From the NCBI RefSeq assembly GCF_001637325.1, contig NZ_LRXL01000052.1, forward strand, positions 1-64,000: a stretch of 64,000 nucleotides of DNA. Reading direction: 5' to 3'. Positions 7,159 to 17,054 of the stretch are shown here, piece by piece (the first letter of the stretch is position 1; every line of letters starts with the position of its first letter). Both the position numbers and the translations under genes were made by a program. This stretch comes from Cochleicola gelatinilyticus. GTDB taxonomy: Bacteria > Bacteroidota > Bacteroidia > Flavobacteriales > Flavobacteriaceae. The notes under the pieces were generated by a model. That model was given only the letters and a program-made list of their open reading frames with translations. It was not told the DNA's origin and ran no database searches.

Positions 7159-7240
7159 CAATTTTAACAGTTGTAAATTGATAAAGTTTTATTAAAATTT
7201 TAAGGGTAACCTTACCAATTCTGTAGCTTTAAAAGAAAAA

Positions 7241-7894
7241 ATGAGCTTTAATTCCCTCTATACATTCTTGAGAGATCTTCAAAATAATAACAATAAGGAG
7301 TGGATGAACGCACATCATGAAACTTACCATCAAAATCGCGATTTCTTGATCGCTTGGTTGGAAGAAATGAATTTAAAATTAGCTGAAATCGATAAAAATT
7401 ATTTTAATACTCCTGGTAAAAACGCTATTAACCGTATTAATAATAACCTAATGTTTCATCCTAATAAGCCCATTTATAAAGATCATTTTGGGGCAGGGTT
7501 AGATCAAGTCTCTAAGCAAGGAGATTTTTACCTTCAATTTGGAGTGTTTGAAACTTTTATAGGAGGAGGATATTGGCATCCCTCTTCAAAAGTATTGAGG
7601 AGTATTCGTGAAGCGATAGATTATGATGGGGAAGAGCTAAAGCACATACTTTCAAAGAAATCGTTTAAAGAAATGTTTGGAAGTCTCGTTAAAGATGACC
7701 CATTAAAAACTGCTCCGAAAGGGTTTTCACAAGAACATCGCCATATCGATTTGTTGCGTAGAAAATCTTTTGCTGTCGTAAGACCTTTTACTTTAGAAGA
7801 AGTAATGGAAGATGAATTCGAAGCAAAAGTAATTGCCACTTATAGGGAAATGCTGCCTTTTCGAAGGTATCTAAATAAAGCAGTTACCGTTTAA
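7241..7894 (+). CDS. DUF2461 (TIGR02453) family protein
   Basis: A 217-residue cytoplasmic protein covering the whole DUF2461 family: N-terminal FLRDLQNNNNKEWMNAHHETY, central NPGKNAINRINNNLMF-like stretch followed by KPIYKDHFGAGL, and YLQFGVFETFIGGGYW. The family is widespread and its role is not established. The gene stands alone, and its 3' end converges on the Kdo transferase gene with a 4-base gap. Confidence 0.88.
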   Translation: MSFNSLYTFLRDLQNNNNKEWMNAHHETYHQNRDFLIAWLEEMNLKLAEIDKNYFNTPGKNAINRINNNLMFHPNKPIYKDHFGAGLDQVSKQGDFYLQFGVFETFIGGGYWHPSSKVLRSIREAIDYDGEELKHILSKKSFKEMFGSLVKDDPLKTAPKGFSQEHRHIDLLRRKSFAVVRPFTLEEVMEDEFEAKVIATYREMLPFRRYLNKAVTV

Positions 7895-7898
7895 TTTT

Positions 7899-9149
7899 TT
7901 AACTGGGTAATAATGCATGTGCCTTTATAACGGAAATTGTTTTTTTTGTAGCACCAGTATTTTTATTAACGAAATGCTCCGCGATCATTCCTGTTTTATT
8001 TCTAAAATTTGTGTCTGTTGCTAATTTTGTAAAAATTTCTGAACATTCATTAGGAGTACGCACTGTAAACAATCCGGCAAGGTGTTGTAATCTAACTGCT
8101 TCTGGAAATAAACTATAATTCTTACCTATAACGATAGGGACTCCAAAGGTGGCTGGTTCTAAAATGTTATGTAAACCTGTATTTCCCATTGCTCCACCCA
8201 CATAGGCGATGTCTGCATATGCGTAAATTTTTGTAAGTAAACCAATAGTGTCTATAATAAAAACCTCGAAATCTTTAAGGTCGGCTTTCAATCTATCTGA
8301 ATATAGAATTGTTTTTTTCTGAATATTTTTTCTGAAAGTTTCAATTTTTGAAGAATCTAACTTGTGAGGAGCGACGATAAACTTTACATTTTTTGGAGCA
8401 TTGTTAATGTATTGAAGCAAAACAGCTTCATCTTCAGGCCAGGTACTGCCACACACAACACATAATGCGTCGTTTTTAAATTCTGAAACAAAGTCGAGTT
8501 CGTTATTTTGTTCAATCTGCTGTGATACACGATCGAACCTTGTATCGCCACTCACGGTTACATTTGGTAGACCAATAGAATGAAGTAATCTTTCTGAAGC
8601 TTCATTTTGAACTAAAATATGATTGAAGGTTTTTAAGGCTTTACGCATAAAGCCCCCATACGATTTAAAAAATAATTGCTCCTTTCTAAATAGTCCCGAT
8701 ATAAGAAACGATGCTATGCCTTGTTTTTGCAGTTCAAAAAGATAATTAGGCCAAAACTCATATTTAATGAATATAGCCATTGTGGGGTGGGCAATTTTTA
8801 TAAAACGTTTGGCATTGTCTGGCGTGTCCATTGGCAAATAAACGACGACATCTGCAATAGCTGCATTCTTTCTTATTTCATATCCAGAGGGCGAAAAAAA
8901 AGAAACGATGATTTTATAGTTTGGAGCTTCTTTTTTTAAAGCCTCCATAATAGGTAGTCCTTGTTCGAACTCGCCTAAAGAGGCACAATGAAACCAAATT
9001 GACGTATCGGAAGCTTGTATGTTTTTCTGAAGTGTATCGAAAACATTCGATCTCCCAGACACAAATTTTTTCATTTTTTTACTGAAAAATTGAGCGATCC
9101 AAAGGATGAATGTCGCGATATAAATTCCAATTGTATACACAAATTTCAT
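7899..9149 (-). CDS. waaA: 3-deoxy-D-manno-octulosonic acid (Kdo) transferase
   Basis: A 416-residue GT30 glycosyltransferase that adds Kdo to the lipid A precursor at the inner membrane. A membrane anchor at residues 4-24 is followed by the N-terminal domain with catalytic Glu60 (CASLGEFEQG) and the C-terminal GT-B domain (YVGGAMGNTGLHNILEP near 315-330), which binds CMP-Kdo. The length matches the family. The start MKFVYTIGIY leads straight into the anchor. Confidence 0.93.
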   Translation of the reverse strand: MKFVYTIGIYIATFILWIAQFFSKKMKKFVSGRSNVFDTLQKNIQASDTSIWFHCASLGEFEQGLPIMEALKKEAPNYKIIVSFFSPSGYEIRKNAAIADVVVYLPMDTPDNAKRFIKIAHPTMAIFIKYEFWPNYLFELQKQGIASFLISGLFRKEQLFFKSYGGFMRKALKTFNHILVQNEASERLLHSIGLPNVTVSGDTRFDRVSQQIEQNNELDFVSEFKNDALCVVCGSTWPEDEAVLLQYINNAPKNVKFIVAPHKLDSSKIETFRKNIQKKTILYSDRLKADLKDFEVFIIDTIGLLTKIYAYADIAYVGGAMGNTGLHNILEPATFGVPIVIGKNYSLFPEAVRLQHLAGLFTVRTPNECSEIFTKLATDTNFRNKTGMIAEHFVNKNTGATKKTISVIKAHALLPS

Positions 9150-9351
9150 AGGATGCTAAAGTACCAAATTCAAGAGCAAAAAATAGCAGGGATGTTGTAG
9201 GATTTTAAGAGCAGTAAATTTAGATTGTTAACCGTGCTCAAATTTTGTAATTTTACGAAGCGTAGAGAGCGCAACATTCAAAGTTAAAAATCCTGAATAT
9301 TATACACCCTATAATATCTTATTTTAGAATAAAGGGGAGAACAATCAGCGT

Positions 9352-10509
9352 ATGAAAAAAATCCAAATGGTCGATCTTAAAGGCCAATACCAACATATAA
9401 AAGATCGTGTGAATACTTCTGTACTCAACGTAATCGAATCTACAGCTTTCGTAAATGGTCCTGAAGTCCATGAATTTCAAAAAGAATTAGAAAATTATTT
9501 GGGAGTAAAACACGTTATTCCCTGTGCTAATGGTACCGATGCGTTGCAAGTTGCTATGATGGGGCTCGGTTTAAAACCAGGCGATGAAGTTATCACAGCC
9601 GATTTTACATTTGCTGCTACTGTGGAAGTAATTGCATTATTACAGTTAACTCCTGTATTGGTAGATGTAGACCCCGTTAATTTTAATATAGATATAGAAG
9701 CAATTAAAAATGCTATTACGCCTAAAACAAAGGCGATCGTTCCAGTGCATTTATTTGGACTGGCAGCGAATATGGATGCAATTATGGATATTGCTAAAGA
9801 GCACGATCTCTATGTAATAGAAGATAATGCTCAAGGGATTGGAGCTACATACACTACTCGTGATATGCAAAAAGTTAAAACGGGAGGGATTGGTCATGTG
9901 GGTTCCACTTCATTTTTTCCTTCTAAAAATCTTGGTTGCTATGGTGATGGCGGTGCTATTTTCACCAATGATGATGCATTGGCACATACTATTCGAGGAA
10001 TTGTAAATCATGGAATGTACGAGCGATATCACCACGATGTAGTTGGGGTGAATTCACGTCTTGACTCTATTCAAGCTGCAGTACTTCGTGCGAAATTACC
10101 AAATCTTGATGCGTATAATGAAGCTCGAAGAAATGCAGCGCGTAAGTATTCGAAAGCTTTATCTAACATTCCAAATATTATTACCCCAACAGGATATTGT
10201 GATGCTGGGATATCTATTTGTGACACTTGCGATTGTCATGTATTTCATCAATATACATTACGTATTGTAGATGGAGATAGAGATGGATTGGTAAAACATT
10301 TAAATGCTAATGATATACCGTGTGGTGTATATTACCCAATTCCGTTACACCTTCAAAAAGCATATGCAGATTCAAGGTATAATGAAGAAGATTTTACAGT
10401 GACCAATCAATTAGTGAAAGAAGTAATTTCATTACCCATGCACACCGAGTTAGATGACGAACAAATCGAATATATCACGAATAAAATAATCGAATTCATT
10501 AAAAAATAA
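9352..10509 (+). CDS. DegT/DnrJ/EryC1/StrS family sugar aminotransferase
   Basis: A 385-residue PLP enzyme of the WecE/ArnB type that transaminates nucleotide-linked keto-sugars for surface glycans. PLP-contacting GTDAL (61-65), EDNAQ (157-161) and the Schiff-base Lys192 in FFPSKNLGCYGDGG are intact. An insert at 281-296 holds four cysteines (C283, C290, C293, C295) before HVFHQYTLRI, which could bind a metal and is not something I know from the core family. It is followed by galE 77 bases downstream, consistent with polysaccharide or LPS synthesis. The precise sugar is unknown. Confidence 0.9.
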   Translation: MKKIQMVDLKGQYQHIKDRVNTSVLNVIESTAFVNGPEVHEFQKELENYLGVKHVIPCANGTDALQVAMMGLGLKPGDEVITADFTFAATVEVIALLQLTPVLVDVDPVNFNIDIEAIKNAITPKTKAIVPVHLFGLAANMDAIMDIAKEHDLYVIEDNAQGIGATYTTRDMQKVKTGGIGHVGSTSFFPSKNLGCYGDGGAIFTNDDALAHTIRGIVNHGMYERYHHDVVGVNSRLDSIQAAVLRAKLPNLDAYNEARRNAARKYSKALSNIPNIITPTGYCDAGISICDTCDCHVFHQYTLRIVDGDRDGLVKHLNANDIPCGVYYPIPLHLQKAYADSRYNEEDFTVTNQLVKEVISLPMHTELDDEQIEYITNKIIEFIKK

Positions 10510-10586
10510 ATAAACTATAGTGCCATCTACGAGCATATAAGATGTGTATGTAACTAAAAATTTACCCCTTTGACGGGAAAATATAT

Positions 10587-11606
10587 ATGAAAAAAATACT
10601 TGTAACTGGAGGATTAGGATATATTGGATCTCATACCGTTGTGGCTTTACAGAAATCAGGATTTAAAGTTATTGTTGTAGATAATCTTTCTAATTCATCA
10701 CTAGATGTTTTAGAAGGTATTACTAATATTACTGGAAAAGCACCAGTATTCGATAGACTGGATCTTAGAATAAAACAAGATGTAGTTGCTTTTTTTAAAG
10801 AACATACAGATATAAGCGGAGTCATTCATTTCGCAGCAAGTAAAGCTGTGGGTGAAAGTGTTGAAAATCCTTTATTATATTATGAGAATAATCTTAATAC
10901 TTTGGTGTATTTATTACAGGAATGCAAAGCACATCATATAAAGAATTTCATCTTTAGCTCATCATGTACGGTTTATGGTGAACCCGACTCTCTTCCAATT
11001 ACAGAAAATGCTCCTGTAAAAAGTGCAACCTCTCCCTATGGGAATACCAAACAAATTAGTGAAGAAATTATTCGGGACGTATGTTCGGTTTTAGAATTAA
11101 ATTCTATTGCGCTGCGTTATTTTAATCCAATTGGCGCTCATGAAACGGCACGAATAGGGGAGCTTCCCGTTGGAGTTCCTCAAAATTTAGTTCCCTTTAT
11201 TACCCAAACGGCAGCAGGCGTTCGTGAGCAGCTACAAGTTTTTGGCGATGATTACCCCACGACCGATGGAAGCTGTGTACGAGATTATATTCATGTATCA
11301 GATTTGGCAGATGCGCATGTTGTAGCGTTACAGCGTTTGCTTAAAAATAATAACCAGAAAAAGTTCGAGATATTTAATGTAGGTACAGGCAAAGGGAGTT
11401 CTGTCCTAGAAGTAATTAATGCCTTCGAAAAAGTAACCGGAGAAAATTTAAATTATAAAATTGTAGACAGAAGACCGGGTGATGTAACTGCAGTATTCGC
11501 AGATACCACTAAAGCCAATGAAGTGCTCGGCTGGAAAGCAAAACGCACCATGGAAGAAGCACTAGAGTCAGCATGGAAATGGGAGCAGCAATTACGAAAA
11601 AGTTAA
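10587..11606 (+). CDS. galE: UDP-glucose 4-epimerase
   Basis: A 339-residue extended short-chain dehydrogenase with NAD-binding TGGLGYIG (7-14), catalytic Tyr151 and Lys155 (SPYGNTK), a Ser at 125-126 in SSSCTVYG, and the C-terminal RRPGDV typical of GalE. It interconverts UDP-glucose and UDP-galactose in the cytoplasm. Full length. It lies after the sugar aminotransferase gene, so its product probably feeds surface polysaccharide. Confidence 0.93.
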   Translation: MKKILVTGGLGYIGSHTVVALQKSGFKVIVVDNLSNSSLDVLEGITNITGKAPVFDRLDLRIKQDVVAFFKEHTDISGVIHFAASKAVGESVENPLLYYENNLNTLVYLLQECKAHHIKNFIFSSSCTVYGEPDSLPITENAPVKSATSPYGNTKQISEEIIRDVCSVLELNSIALRYFNPIGAHETARIGELPVGVPQNLVPFITQTAAGVREQLQVFGDDYPTTDGSCVRDYIHVSDLADAHVVALQRLLKNNNQKKFEIFNVGTGKGSSVLEVINAFEKVTGENLNYKIVDRRPGDVTAVFADTTKANEVLGWKAKRTMEEALESAWKWEQQLRKS

Positions 11607-11649
11607 TGGTATTTTTTCAGATATTTAATACGTATATAAAGTTCAGCGC

Positions 11650-12927
11650 ATGAGACAGCTAGTAGGTTTGATATTTATTTTTATTTTCTTCGGAAGCAAC
11701 GCACAAGAGACAATACTTTACTGTGGAAAGATTGTCGATACGAAAAGTGGAAAAGTTCTTTTAAATAAATCAATTGTAATTTCTGAAGATAAAATTCTTC
11801 GAATTGAAGACGGATTTACTAATTCCAATTCAGAAAATGCAACGGTAATTGATCTGAAGAATAAAACTGTACTACCCGGACTGATCGATATGCATGTACA
11901 TATTGAAGGGGAAACAAACCCAAATCGATATTTGGAAGCCTATACGTTAAATGAAGCTGACGTTGCATTTAAAGCAGCAGAAATTGCAGAACGAACCCTT
12001 ATGGCTGGTTTTACAACCGTTCGTGATCTGGGTGGCAGTGGGGTGAATGTCGCTTTACGTAATGCAATTAATAAAGGAACTACTACGGGTCCTCGTATTT
12101 TTACTGCCGAAAAATCATTGGCAACCACTGGAGGTCATGCCGATCCTACCAATGGAAGAAGTAAAGAGTTAATGGGAGATCCCGGTCCTAAAGAAGGTGT
12201 TGTGAATAGCGTAGAGGACGCGAAGAAAGCAGTGCGGCAACGCTATAAAAACGGGGCCGACTGGATTAAGATTACTGCCACTGGAGGCGTATTAAGTGTT
12301 GCTAAAAGTGGAAAGAACCCACAATTTACAGAAGAAGAAATTACTGCAATTGTAACTACAGCAAAAGATTACGACATGAAAGTTGCAGCACACGCGCATG
12401 GGGATGAAGGGATGCAACGCGCCATACGTGCTGGCGTTAAAACCATAGAACATGGAACTTTAATGAGCGATGCTACTATGGAGCTGATGAAGCAAAAAAA
12501 ATCTTATTTAGTACCCACTATAACAGCTGGAAAATATGTGTCGGATAAAGCAAAAATTCCAAATTACTACCCAGCCATTATTGTTCCCAAAGCTTTAGAA
12601 ATTGGTCCAAAAATTCAGAATATGTTTGGCCGTGCCTACAAAAAAGGGGTAGGAATTGCTTTTGGTACCGATGCCGGAGTCTTTCCTCACGGTGAAAATG
12701 GAAAAGAATTTGGATACATGGTCGAAGCGGGAATGCCTGCAATGGATGCAATACTGTCGGCCACTACTACCAATGCAATGCTTTTAGATATGGAAGGAAA
12801 GATTGGTGTACTTGAAACTGGTGCTTTTGCAGATATTATCGCTGTAAATGAAGATCCAACGGAAAATATTAAGACTATGGAAAATGTAGTTTTTGTTATG
12901 AAAAGTGGAAAAGTCTATAAAAAGTAA
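11650..12927 (+). CDS. Secreted metal-dependent amidohydrolase
   Basis: A 425-residue protein with a signal peptide (residues 1-18, cleaved after SNAQ). The amidohydrolase TIM barrel has metal ligands His82 and His84 (DMHVH), a carbamylatable Lys207 (WIKITATGG), His250 (AHAHGDEG), His268 (IEHGTL) and Asp341 (FGTDAG). This set matches the imidazolonepropionase-like and Xaa-Pro dipeptidase branch of the superfamily, whose periplasmic members often cleave dipeptides. The substrate cannot be set from sequence. It starts 43 bases after galE and may be cotranscribed. Confidence 0.88.
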   Translation: MRQLVGLIFIFIFFGSNAQETILYCGKIVDTKSGKVLLNKSIVISEDKILRIEDGFTNSNSENATVIDLKNKTVLPGLIDMHVHIEGETNPNRYLEAYTLNEADVAFKAAEIAERTLMAGFTTVRDLGGSGVNVALRNAINKGTTTGPRIFTAEKSLATTGGHADPTNGRSKELMGDPGPKEGVVNSVEDAKKAVRQRYKNGADWIKITATGGVLSVAKSGKNPQFTEEEITAIVTTAKDYDMKVAAHAHGDEGMQRAIRAGVKTIEHGTLMSDATMELMKQKKSYLVPTITAGKYVSDKAKIPNYYPAIIVPKALEIGPKIQNMFGRAYKKGVGIAFGTDAGVFPHGENGKEFGYMVEAGMPAMDAILSATTTNAMLLDMEGKIGVLETGAFADIIAVNEDPTENIKTMENVVFVMKSGKVYKK

Positions 12928-12990
12928 TTCTATGTAATAATTATTTTTATTTTCGTCTTTGTTTTATTGCTCCCCCCAAAAAACTTATAT

Positions 12991-14205
12991 ATGTCTAAAC
13001 ATTTATTATTTCTACTCTGTGTATTAGTAAGTCTAACCGCTAATGCCCAAACCGAGTTTCTTCATGGTTATTTTATTACCACCTCTGGTGAACGTACTGA
13101 TTGTCTTATAAAAAATGAAGACTGGAGAAACACACCAAAACAGTTTATTTATAAGATTAATGAAAATAGTGAAGTAAAAACCAAGACTATTTCTAATGTT
13201 CAAGAAATTTCTGTTCCTAATGTATTCAAATTTGTGAAACACACGGTTCAAATAGATCTTTGGTCAGAACCAGGAAACAAAGCAGATCTAGATAGTAATT
13301 CACAGGCGAACTACATTGAACAAACTATTCTGTTAAAAGTTTTAGTGGAAGGGGAAGCTAGCTTGTTTCAATTTGAAAATAATGGATTAAAATACTTTTA
13401 TAGTCTTAACGGAGAAACTCCTAAACAACTGTTTTATAAGAGGTATATGAAAACAGATTATCAAATAGCTGAAAACAATCAATACCGTCAGCAGCTTTTC
13501 AACACACTTAGTTGTGAGGGGATTTCTCGATCTGAAGTTTCTAAACTTCAATATAATCGTAAAAAATTAATAAATTTTTTTAAAAAATACAATCAATGTA
13601 AAAATGTTGATTTCAAAGTCATAGAACCCGCTACTTCTTCTGGTGAATTTAATTTAACCATTAGGCCAGGTGTTAATTTTAGCTCTATTGAATTAATGAG
13701 TGCTGTAGTACCTAGTTTTGCTGCAGACTTCGGAAGCCAGACAAATTTTAGAATTGGTGTTGAAGCAGAACTTGTGTTAGGTTTTAATAATAAATGGAGT
13801 GTGTTTCTTGAGCCTACCTATCGCTCTTTAGAATCTGAGGTTACCATTCCTTTTAGATCAACAGTTGAAGATTTTCAGGATGTTGCTATAAAATATTCCT
13901 CTTTGGAAATTCCTGTTGGAATTCGACATTATTTATTTTTGAATGACACCTCAAAAATATTTTTTAATGTAGCATTTGTATACGATTTTGTTACCGATTC
14001 TATTGTAGATTGGGAGTTCAGCCCTATTAACGATCGTGAATTAGATTCTGGATCAAATCTTGCATTTGGTATTGGGTACAAATATGGAGAACGATTAAGT
14101 GCTGAGTTTCGCTTCTTTACGAACAGATCACTAGCTGCCGAAACCAATGAATTTCCTGTTAATTATAAACAATCTTCTATTATTGTAGGGTATACTTTGT
14201 TCTAG
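12991..14205 (+). CDS. Exported protein with outer-membrane beta-barrel-like C-terminus
   Basis: A 404-residue protein with a signal peptide MSKHLLFLLCVLVSLTANAQ. The ATG at 12991 was preferred to 12967 because it starts the signal directly. The N-terminal half (GYFITTSGERTDCLIKNEDW and beyond) resembles a Bacteroidota module of unknown role. Residues about 205-404 alternate aromatic and polar strands (FLEPTYRSLE, LEIPVGIRHYLF, FGIGYKYGERLSAEFRF) and end in a strand with terminal Phe (SSIIVGYTLF), as in outer-membrane barrels. No specific function assigned. Confidence 0.75.
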   Translation: MSKHLLFLLCVLVSLTANAQTEFLHGYFITTSGERTDCLIKNEDWRNTPKQFIYKINENSEVKTKTISNVQEISVPNVFKFVKHTVQIDLWSEPGNKADLDSNSQANYIEQTILLKVLVEGEASLFQFENNGLKYFYSLNGETPKQLFYKRYMKTDYQIAENNQYRQQLFNTLSCEGISRSEVSKLQYNRKKLINFFKKYNQCKNVDFKVIEPATSSGEFNLTIRPGVNFSSIELMSAVVPSFAADFGSQTNFRIGVEAELVLGFNNKWSVFLEPTYRSLESEVTIPFRSTVEDFQDVAIKYSSLEIPVGIRHYLFLNDTSKIFFNVAFVYDFVTDSIVDWEFSPINDRELDSGSNLAFGIGYKYGERLSAEFRFFTNRSLAAETNEFPVNYKQSSIIVGYTLF

Positions 14206-14316
14206 TATTTAGCCTACTTACACTAGGGAGATTAACACTCGATTAACGAAGGTTTAACGGCAAATCCTTGATATTCTACATATTCCTTTGTTTCTTTGTG
14301 CCAAAGAGATGATACC

Positions 14317-14508
14317 ATGAAATTGATACAGGTTAAACGAAAAACAAAAAAAGAGAAACGTTTTACGGAAGCAATGGGAATGTTTACAGCAAATGTAATT
14401 TATGTAAAGAAAACATTTTTAAATATTCCTTTTAAAACAATACATAAATACCGTGAGACTTATTACGGAAAGGTTAAAGACTGTGAAGATTGCAGAATAA
14501 CAGCCTAG
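14317..14508 (+). CDS. Small basic hypothetical protein
   Basis: 63 residues from the ATG at 14317: an N-terminal Lys/Arg-rich stretch (KLIQVKRKTKKEKRF), a middle MGMFTANVIYVKKTF and a C-terminal pair of cysteines in KDCEDCRITA. It is followed by a good terminator, which supports it being a real transcript. The longer frame from 14296 was not used because the upstream residues look like leader sequence. I do not recognise a family. Confidence 0.6.
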   Translation: MKLIQVKRKTKKEKRFTEAMGMFTANVIYVKKTFLNIPFKTIHKYRETYYGKVKDCEDCRITA

Positions 14509-14526
14509 AATATTTAACATAGAAAT

Positions 14527-14566
14527 AAAAAAATCCGGTACATTGATGTATCGGATTTTTTTTAAG
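14527..14566. terminator. Bidirectional terminator between convergent genes
   Basis: The stem AAAATCCG/CGGATTTT with further pairing TACA/TGTA around a short loop (about 14530-14559) is flanked by A and T runs on both sides. It ends the small gene at 14508 and fabD, which stops at 14580. Confidence 0.85.
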
Positions 14567-14579
14567 CGCTATTTTGTAT

Positions 14580-15461
14580 TTATAAGGTGGCCTTAGAAGT
14601 GGTCATACTTCTGTCGATTTTTTTCACCAATCCTTGTAAAACATTTCCAGGGCCCACTTCGATGAATTCTGTGGCACCATCTTTTATCATATTTTGAACA
14701 CTCTGAGTCCATTTCACTGGAGCCGTTAGTTGAAAGATTAAATTCTTTTGAATTTCCTTCGGATCTGTCACTGCGAATGTAGAAACGTTCTGGTAGATAG
14801 GACAAGCTGGTTTGCGAAATTCGGTTGCTTCTATAGCAGCTGCTAATTCCTCCCTGGCAGGTTCCATTAACGGACTATGAAATGCACCACCTACGGGTAA
14901 CAGTAAGGCTCGTTTTGCGCCAGCTTCTTTTAAATTTTCACACGCTTTATTTACGGCATCTATTGCTCCCGAAATTACCAGTTGACCGGGGCAGTTGTAA
15001 TTTGCAGCTACAACAATTCCTTCTGTATCTGCACAAATTGCTTCAACTAAATGGTCTTCCATTCCTAAGACTGCTGCCATTGTAGACGGTTCATGTTCGC
15101 AAGCTTTTTGCATCGCTAACGCACGTTTGTAAACCAGTTGTAGCCCATCTTCAAAAGCAAGAGTTTTATTCGCAACTAATGCAGAAATTTCTCCTAGTGA
15201 ATGTCCTGCGACCATATCTGGTTGAAATGCTTTGCCCATTACCGTAGCGAGAATGGTAGAATGTAAAAATATAGCAGGTTGAGTGACCTTTGTTTCTTTT
15301 AAAGCTTCAGAAGAGCCTTCAAACATTATTTTTGTAATGTCGAACCCCAATATATCGTTTGCTTGTTCAAATAATTTTTTTGCTTCCGAAGAAGAATCAT
15401 ATAGGTCTTTACCCATTCCTGTAAATTGGGCCCCTTGTCCTGGAAAAATATATGCTTTCAT
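14580..15461 (-). CDS. fabD: Malonyl-CoA-ACP transacylase
   Basis: A 293-residue acyltransferase that moves malonyl from CoA to acyl carrier protein for fatty acid synthesis. FPGQGAQFTGMG (6-17), nucleophile Ser88 in GHSLG, Arg113 for the malonyl carboxylate and His195 (GGAFHSPLM) complete the active site. The length is normal. The gene lies alone, without other fab genes nearby. Confidence 0.95.
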   Translation of the reverse strand: MKAYIFPGQGAQFTGMGKDLYDSSSEAKKLFEQANDILGFDITKIMFEGSSEALKETKVTQPAIFLHSTILATVMGKAFQPDMVAGHSLGEISALVANKTLAFEDGLQLVYKRALAMQKACEHEPSTMAAVLGMEDHLVEAICADTEGIVVAANYNCPGQLVISGAIDAVNKACENLKEAGAKRALLLPVGGAFHSPLMEPAREELAAAIEATEFRKPACPIYQNVSTFAVTDPKEIQKNLIFQLTAPVKWTQSVQNMIKDGATEFIEVGPGNVLQGLVKKIDRSMTTSKATL

Positions 15462-15490
15462 TATGTGGTGGTTTAGATGTGTAAAAATAG

Positions 15491-15530
15491 AAATAAAAAA
15501 TCCGCTTTCCGAATAATCGAAAAGCGGATT
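15491..15530 (-). terminator. Terminator of FMN-binding protein gene
   Basis: A 10-bp stem AATCCGCTTT/AAAGCGGATT (15499-15508 with 15521-15530) with inner CGA/TCG, and A-rich 15484-15500 giving U residues on the minus strand, placed 18 bases after the stop at 15549. Confidence 0.85.
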
Positions 15531-15548
15531 CTGTTTGGGGATTAAATT

Positions 15549-16052
15549 TTAAACATTTAATTTACCCGAAGTTCCAATATTTTGATTTTCACCAGTAATT
15601 GCTCCTTTAGCCATCTTAAAAAGAGAAACAAGTTTGCTGGAGCCACGATCCCAATATGCAGCTTGACTTGGTTGAAACTTTATTGCGGTTATATTTGGAT
15701 CATCTTTTCCGTCGAACCATGCACTGTCTGTACTACTGTACAATTCATCGATTACAGTGCGATCTGTAGTTATAACGGCATTTCCGTAGACACTTAAAAA
15801 TTTCATGTCACTTCCGCCACTATACAACAATTGGCAACTCGCATCTTTTTCAAGATCCTTATTATGATCACTATTTTTATTACTTAAGAACCAAATGTTT
15901 CCGTGTTCATCCACTTTTTTGGTGCTCATCGGAATTGCATTTAGTGGTGCTGGTGAAGAGAGGTCGGTTGCGAGCATTGCAAAATCAACATCGGTAGCTA
16001 TGTCTTTGATTTTTTTTATTGCTTCGTCGTTATAAAGGTTTTCTGTACTCAT
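15549..16052 (-). CDS. Pyridoxamine 5'-phosphate oxidase family / general stress protein 26-like
   Basis: A 167-residue split-barrel flavin-binding protein: KDIATDVDFAMLATD near the start, then AIPMSTKKVDEHGNIWFLSNKNSDHNKDL, the pattern of the general stress protein 26 branch. Such proteins bind FMN or FAD, and their reactions are mostly unknown. Single gene with its own terminator. Confidence 0.87.
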   Translation of the reverse strand: MSTENLYNDEAIKKIKDIATDVDFAMLATDLSSPAPLNAIPMSTKKVDEHGNIWFLSNKNSDHNKDLEKDASCQLLYSGGSDMKFLSVYGNAVITTDRTVIDELYSSTDSAWFDGKDDPNITAIKFQPSQAAYWDRGSSKLVSLFKMAKGAITGENQNIGTSGKLNV

Positions 16053-16129
16053 AGTTTTTTTATTTTAAATATACCATGAAACCTTCAGAAGTACCCCCAA
16101 CAATTTGCCAAACTATCTGCAAAGTTTTG

Positions 16130-16981
16130 TTAAGAATATTTTTTTAAAATACGTGAGACACTATGTAAGTAGCTGCTTCCGAAGAGATTTAAGTGAACAA
16201 GTAAATAATAGAGTTGCCAAAGATCGATACGATTTTTCCAATTTTGTTCTAAAGGATAAATCTCATTGTATAGATTGAAAATTTCATCGGAAAATCCGCC
16301 AAAGAGGTGCATCATGGCGAGATCCATTTCACGAGGGGCATAGGCCACGGCGGGATCGATAAGGACAGGTTGACCTTTTTCTGAAATTAGGTAATTTCCA
16401 TTCCAAAGATCACCATGAATTAATCCTGATGGTTCATTGGGAATTTCGTTTGTAATATTCTTAATTACTGAAGGTACATTAGAAAATAGAAACCCCCTAT
16501 TGTTCGCCATTTCTAGTTGAGGTTGTAGACGTTGTTCAATATAAAAGGAAGCTGCGGTAGTTTTAAAAGAATTGTATTGTGGAAGGCTTCCAATATAGTT
16601 AGAATGATCAAGTCCAAATTTAGTTTGTGTATTGCGGTGGAGCTGCGTAAGCTGTTTTGCAAAATTCTCATTAAAATTTTGAGAGGGAGCACTAGGAGGG
16701 ATGTACTCTAAAAGGAGGTATAATGTTTCTTCTATTCTGCCTTCATTTATTACTTTAGGAGTTAAAAAGCTTTTGGACTTCTCTAAGGATGACAACCCTT
16801 TAGCTTCGGTAGAAAAAATTTTAGGGAATCGATTTACACAATTTGTTTTAAGTGCAAAATATCCAGTGGTACAAGAAAGCAGTGTTACTTCATTAATGTC
16901 GCCGCCTCTAAGTGAAGTTGCTTCCTTAATTTCTAAAAAATTATCTGTAGCTATTTTTTGAAAGATCTGTGATATAGACAT
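16130..16981 (-). CDS. Fructosamine kinase family protein
   Basis: A 283-residue protein with the aminoglycoside-phosphotransferase-like kinase fold: catalytic HGDLWNGNYL (near 195-204), metal-binding IDPAVAYAPREMDLAM (near 213-228) and N-terminal YFALKTN with the ATP-binding Lys. Family members phosphorylate ketosamines (glycated amines or proteins) so that the sugar is released. The start at 16981 gives MSISQIFQKIA. It lies 73 bases downstream of the DHFR gene on the same strand. Confidence 0.88.
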   Translation of the reverse strand: MSISQIFQKIATDNFLEIKEATSLRGGDINEVTLLSCTTGYFALKTNCVNRFPKIFSTEAKGLSSLEKSKSFLTPKVINEGRIEETLYLLLEYIPPSAPSQNFNENFAKQLTQLHRNTQTKFGLDHSNYIGSLPQYNSFKTTAASFYIEQRLQPQLEMANNRGFLFSNVPSVIKNITNEIPNEPSGLIHGDLWNGNYLISEKGQPVLIDPAVAYAPREMDLAMMHLFGGFSDEIFNLYNEIYPLEQNWKNRIDLWQLYYLLVHLNLFGSSYLHSVSRILKKYS

Positions 16982-17054
16982 AAGAGATATATAAGAGAAT
17001 GTATCAACCTTATAAATAATAGCTTCAATAAGATTTTAAAACATCTTTAGAGTC

